Assembly (NCBI GenBank): GCA_018296165.2
Contig: JACKQL020000015.1
Location: 744,001 to 808,000, forward strand
Direction: 5' to 3'
DNA from: Termitomyces sp. T153
Taxonomy: Eukaryota > Basidiomycota > Agaricomycetes > Agaricales > Lyophyllaceae
Length of the DNA: 64,000 nucleotides
Every line of letters starts with the position of its first letter. Position 1 is the first letter of the stretch. The position numbers and the translations under genes were made by a program. Below are positions 60,505-64,000 of the stretch, piece after piece. The notes under the pieces are model-generated. The model was given only the letters and a program-made list of their open reading frames with translations. It was not told the origin of the DNA and did not search any database.

Positions 60505-62103
60505 CTCGGCGCAAAGCCCGACGCCCTCACTCAGAGACCCGACGTGTATCCAAAGAAATTGTTTGAAACCGAACGGAATGCATTCAACCATCGAGTGGTA
60601 ATCCCACCTGAACATCTACATGCCGTGCTGATTTTAAACGAAGAAGGAATCCTCCAGCAAATCAGGAATTCACCCCCGGACCCCTTCTTCAACCAGCACA
60701 ACCCCCGCAACAACCCCGACGAGTCGAGCGTAGACAACCCCTTTTCGCTATCCCTGGACCACCGCCTGCTGCTCCGAAGTGGACGAATCTACGCCCCGGA
60801 CCACAAGTCCATTCGCCTCGACATACTCCGGCAGCACCATGATCACAAACTCCGGGAGCACCCGGGAATTCGTAAGACCCTTCAACTCATCTCCCAGACT
60901 TATTTTTGGCCAGGAATGAAGAAGGACATCACGCGATACGTGAGGGCCTGTGAACCCTGCCTACGGGCCAAAGTCCCCCGCCATCGCCCCCATGGATTAC
61001 TGAAACCCCTCCCTGTTGGTCGCCGCCCCTGGTCCTCAATATCGATGGATCATATCGTCGAACTCCCCGACTCCGAAGGTTTCGACGCAATTCTCATCGT
61101 CGTCTGCCACCTTACCAAGCAAGCCCTCTTTATTCCCTGCCACACCACTGACACCGCCCCAGATTTCGCTAAACTATTTTTAGAACACGTATTCTCCAAA
61201 CACGGACTTCCCGACAACATCATCTCCGACCGTGGACCCCTATTTGTATCTCATTTCTGGCAATCGCTGTGCAAGGCACTTGAGATCAAAACCAACCTCT
61301 CCACCGCCTACCACCCGGAAACCGACGGGCAAACCGAGCGCGTAAACCAGACGTTAGAACAGTATCTTCGCCTCTACGTTAACTATTTACAGAACGACTG
61401 GCGCGCGGAGCTCCCCCTCGCCGAATTCACCTACAACAACACGCCTCACTCCGCCACCGGAGTTTCCTCCTTTTACGCCAACAAGGGCTACAACCCCCGA
61501 CTCACGCTGTCCCTCAAGGACATCCCCTCCCACGTGGCCCATGAAGTCGCCGAGGACCTCCGATCCCTCCACCAATTCCTCCAGGACAAGATCGACACCG
61601 CCAACCAAGCCTACTCCAAGCACGCCAACGCCTGTTGCCATCCGACCCCCGACTGGCCCCCTGGCACCTTGGTCTGGCTTGACCGACGAAATCTTAAGAC
61701 CTGGAGGCCTTCTATCAAACTCGACCACAAACGCTTTGGCCCATTCAAGATCCTCCAGAAGGTCTCCACCCACGCTTACAAGCTCGACCTGCCTCCGGGT
61801 CTGAAGGGCCTCCACCCTGTGTTCCACGTTCGACTCCTTGAAAGGCACGCTCCAGACCCCTTCTCTGGCCAACGCCCCAGCCGACCGCCCCCCGTCGAAG
61901 TCGAGGACAAGTATCACTACGAGGTCGACGAGATCCTCGACTCCCGGGTAGTTCGCGGCCGACTCCAGTACTTGGTCCGCTGGAAGGGCTACGGACCTGA
62001 GGACGATACGTGGGAACCCCGAAAGAACCTCGACAGGGCCCCCAACAAACTCCGGGACTTCCACCAACGGAATCCCGCCAAGCCCCGGAACCCCTGGGAC
62101 TGA
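60505..62103 (+). CDS. pol: Pol part 4: integrase with chromodomain
   Basis: Same frame as RNase H; first ATG at 60544. The HHCC zinc finger is visible ([20 protein letters not shown]...CEPCLRAK). The DDE core follows: [34 protein letters not shown] and [20 protein letters not shown]. Then come the [15 protein letters not shown] segment and a C-terminal chromodomain ([30 protein letters not shown]). Chromodomains steer integration toward methylated-histone chromatin. This part has no internal stop. Confidence 0.9.
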   Translation, partial: LGAKPDALTQRPDVYPKKLFETERNAFNHRVVIPPEHLHAVLILNEEGILQQIRNSPPDPFFNQHNPRNNPDESSVDNPFSLSLDHRLLLRSGRIYAPDHKSIRLDILRQHHDHKLREHPGIRKTLQLISQTYFWPGMKKDITRYVRACEPCLRAKVPRHRPHGLLKPLPVGRRPWSSISMDHIVELPDSEGFDAILIVVCHLTKQALFIPCHTTDTAPDFAKLFLEHVFSKHGLPDNIISDRGPLFVSHFWQSLCKALEIKTNLSTAYHPETDGQTERVNQTLEQYLRLYVNYLQNDWRAELPLAEFTYNNTPHSATGVSSFYANKGYNPRLTLSLKDIPSHVAHEVAEDLRSLHQFLQDKIDTANQAYSKHANACCHPTPDWPPGTLVWLDRRNLKTWRPSIKLDHKRFGPFKILQKVSTHAYKLDLPPGLKGLHPVFHVRLLERHAPDPFSGQRPSRPPPVEVEDKYHYEVDEILDSRVVRGRLQYLVRWKGYGPEDDTWEPRKNLDRAPNKLRDFHQRNPAKPRNPWD

Positions 62104-62465
62104 CCCAACACAGATGGCAATAGTGGGCGTAACCCCCACCTCTGGGTTCACCAGGGATTCAACTCCCACCAATACTCTCCTACGTGTTTCCACTTACTCC
62201 TCTCCTCACTCTATCTGAAATTCCCCACACTCAGCAGAAGGTCCGAAGACTGTATGGGAGCAAGTAGTATACAGGTATATACTCGAACAAGAAATGGGCA
62301 GGGAACAGGTCAGTGACGGGGTCCGAATTCCCCTCACTCTCCCTCCTCCTCCAACCCCAACCCCGCTACCCTTCCCACCATGAACACCTCCAACTGTGCC
62401 ACTACCGCCGCCAGGACCTCGGGTTGCCTGGGGAGCGGTTCCCCCACGTCCGTCGCTATCTCCCA
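62104..62465. other. Spacer between convergent pol and antisense gene
   Basis: 362 bp between the pol stop and the stop of the minus-strand gene. No gene or terminal repeat is seen; it likely holds both 3' ends. Confidence 0.4.
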
Positions 62466-64000
62466 TCACGCCCCGGGGTGTGCCGTCGCCCTCCGCCGAT
62501 GCCCTGCCAACAGGCGCCCCATCTGCGTAACCCCTTGACCCAACTCCGGCGGAAGGTCCCCGGGCATCCTCGCCAACCCATCATGGATGGACCCCAGCGC
62601 TGCCGACGCTCCATCGAGAAGGATGCGATGCTCCCAGGCCCAGTCTGTGGAACCCGAATCAGCGCTTAGGAGAAGAAAGCGGGAAGACCACTCACGAAGC
62701 ACTCCTCGCCGGCCCGAGGCTGCCTCGTTAGCGAGCCACTCCTCCCGCCACCGCATCCTCTCCGCCGCCGCCCGGACTTCCCCAGCGCTGGAACCCTGCT
62801 GAGTTTCCCGCACCCCTGAGCCTCCTGCCTGCTGCGTCGCCACCTCTGCCGCCTCCACTCGCGCCTGCAAATGCACCGTCCACACCTCCAACTCCTGCAG
62901 ACGAGATAATCGCTCCACGGCAGTCCCGACGGCGACGTCCTTGTCTTTCCACGCCAGGTCCCGCTCCCTCCGAACCCCGTCCAACTCCCGTCGAGCCCCA
63001 TCCCTCTCCTCCCGTACCCCCTGAATCTCCTCCTCGCGTACGACCAACAACCGTTCCAAGCCCTCTACCCGACGCCGCAGATAGGCCTCCGCAACCGACC
63101 ACGACCTGTCCGCGGACTGCTCAACAGGGGCTCCGGACGTAGGGGAATACACCATGGAACCAGGGGGGCCCCCCATCACCTGCTCGCCCCGCGCCCGCTT
63201 ACTGGAACCTGCCTCGGGTGAAGGGGACGCCCTCCGTTTCCCTTTCTCCTGCCTGGAAGGGGCCCCCTCCTTCCGTCCACCCCGCGGAGGGCCCACCTTC
63301 ATGACAGGCGCGCTGACCCGTTCCCCTTCCCCAGCCCCGGAGCCCCTCCCCAACACCCTGCCCTTCCGTTCTTCCTCTAGCTGCGCTGCGACCCAATCCT
63401 GGTCCCACCCTTGCTCCGCCGCGACGCAAACGGCCCGCCAGCTCAGGGTGACGGAGCACTTCTCGTGCCACGAATGGCACGGAAGGCACACCGACGTGTC
63501 CCGCCGTACCCCCGACGCCGGTTCCTCAAACTCACACTGCTCCCCTCGTCGGGTACAAGACGCACACTGCAGGGGCATGTTAGTCCGGGAGACATGAAGC
63601 TAAGTGACCACTCACTGGAGCCGCCGCCTGACACCACTCGAGGGTGGGGGGACCCCTCGCCCGACCCACCGCCTCGGCAAACTGCTCCGGCGTCACCTCT
63701 GCCTGGACCACCCTCAAACCCTCTGGGACAAGCCGGACCACCCCCGGGCGAATGCCAGACTTGGAACGCGTAGAAGTGACCACGCCCACCGGGGGCTGCA
63801 TTGCATCCGCACCAGACAGTGGCCCTGAGGGACCAGCCACGGCCGCAGACAACTCTGCGAAGGGATGATCAGCGTCCTGGGGTACATGGAACGGGCGGCA
63901 CTCACAACTACGGTACATCGCCTCAACCCGACGGCGATCTCGGCGACCCTCCAAATCTTTGGAGGACGACGGCTGGGAAGGCGGGGACGGTGACCTAGAT
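62466..64000 (-). CDS. Antisense spliced gene of the chromovirus: Zn2Cys6-like cluster plus coiled coil (5' end outside window)
   Basis: Two exons on the strand opposite pol: 64000-63616 (open to the edge) and 63566-62466, joined by a 49-nt GT-AG intron (donor GTGAGT, branch CTAAC, acceptor GCAG). The acceptor lies immediately before the first Cys codon. Exon 2 starts CASCTRRGEQCEFEEP and continues to CLPCHSWHEKC, giving C-x2-C-x6-C-x15-C-x2-C-x6-C. This spacing is very close to the Gal4-type binuclear zinc cluster of fungal regulators. A basic Ser/Arg/Lys region (KRRASPSPEAGSSKRAR) and a long heptad-rich coiled coil follow (RRRVEGLERLLVVREEEIQG onward, then VERLSRLQELEVWTVHLQAR). ATG at 63576-63578 inside the intron is an alternative start. 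A DNA-binding regulator is a possibility; function unknown. Confidence 0.75.

Larger units (their letters stand above)
54426..64000 (+). mobile_element. Young Ty3/Gypsy chromovirus with antisense gene (right end outside window)
   Basis: 5' LTR 54426-55408, gag 55441-57951, pol 58023-62103 (protease twice, RT, RNase H, integrase, chromodomain), then a convergent spliced antisense gene from 62466 rightward. CpG-rich, in sharp contrast to the old block on its left. Three nonsense changes and one frameshift in pol make this copy defective. No 3' LTR is seen by 64000, so the element exceeds 9.5 kb. Confidence 0.9.

Noticed and set aside
61387..62193. 268-codon open frame on the minus strand over the integrase/chromodomain
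   Set aside because: It is a shadow of the GC-rich integrase coding sequence. The product is Val/Gly/Glu-rich with no domain, and the sense frame has clear homology.
62587..63597. Plus-strand open frames over the antisense gene
   Set aside because: Pro/Ser/Arg-rich shadows without motifs. The minus strand has the cysteine cluster, the coiled coil and the splice signals.
1..64000. CRISPR arrays, rRNA and bacterial-type operons
   Set aside because: No regularly spaced short repeats or rRNA signatures seen; the intron-rich genes are eukaryotic.

Overview
The window looks like a chromosome segment of a filamentous basidiomycete, probably an agaricomycete. Genes are compact and split by many GT-AG introns, mostly 45-62 nt with CTNAC/TTGAC-like branch points. 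Neighbouring genes are often divergent or convergent with 70-300 bp between them. The retroelements are Ty3/Gypsy-type, and one carries a chromodomain. The species cannot be told from the sequence.

Bases 1-38.5 kb are a conserved housekeeping block. In order it holds: a large CCCH-zinc-finger/ankyrin/AAA+ ATPase gene (-, runs off the left edge), a glutaredoxin-like gene (+), a PSP/zinc-knuckle gene (+), a large-subunit catalase (-), guanine deaminase (-), GPI ethanolamine-phosphate transferase GPI13/PIG-O (-), dynactin p27/DCTN6 (-), an unnamed Ser-rich protein (+), mRNA guanylyltransferase (-), SKP1 (-), mitochondrial bL27 (+), a DUF3074/START-like protein (+), a 15-exon glutamine-synthetase-like gene (-), a 151-aa protein I do not recognise (-), protoporphyrinogen oxidase (+), GRX5 (+), the DNL-type mitochondrial zinc finger ZIM17 (-) and a seven-helix membrane protein (+). 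Exon structures were built by hand. Almost all sum to whole codons, which supports them. Several products work in mitochondria or in heme, Fe-S and redox metabolism (HEM14, GRX5, ZIM17, bL27m, catalase), but there is no sign of a co-regulated cluster.

Bases 38.5-54.4 kb are an old transposon graveyard with almost no CpG. Its core is a complete 11.5-kb LTR element (40712-52218) with 222-223-bp LTRs and a 5-bp target duplication. Its gag-pol is full of stops and its RT active site is lost. A 1971-bp non-autonomous LTR element with its own target duplication is inserted inside it. Around them lie fragments of a reverse-oriented Gypsy element and a decayed LTR of the family found next door.

Bases 54.4-64 kb are a much younger, CpG-rich Gypsy chromovirus: 5' LTR, proline-rich gag, tandem protease domains, RT, RNase H, integrase and chromodomain, with three nonsense changes and one frameshift. 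Downstream of pol, on the opposite strand, it carries a spliced gene encoding a Zn2Cys6-like cysteine cluster followed by a coiled coil. I consider this the most interesting object in the window. The right edge cuts off its 5' end and the element's 3' LTR.
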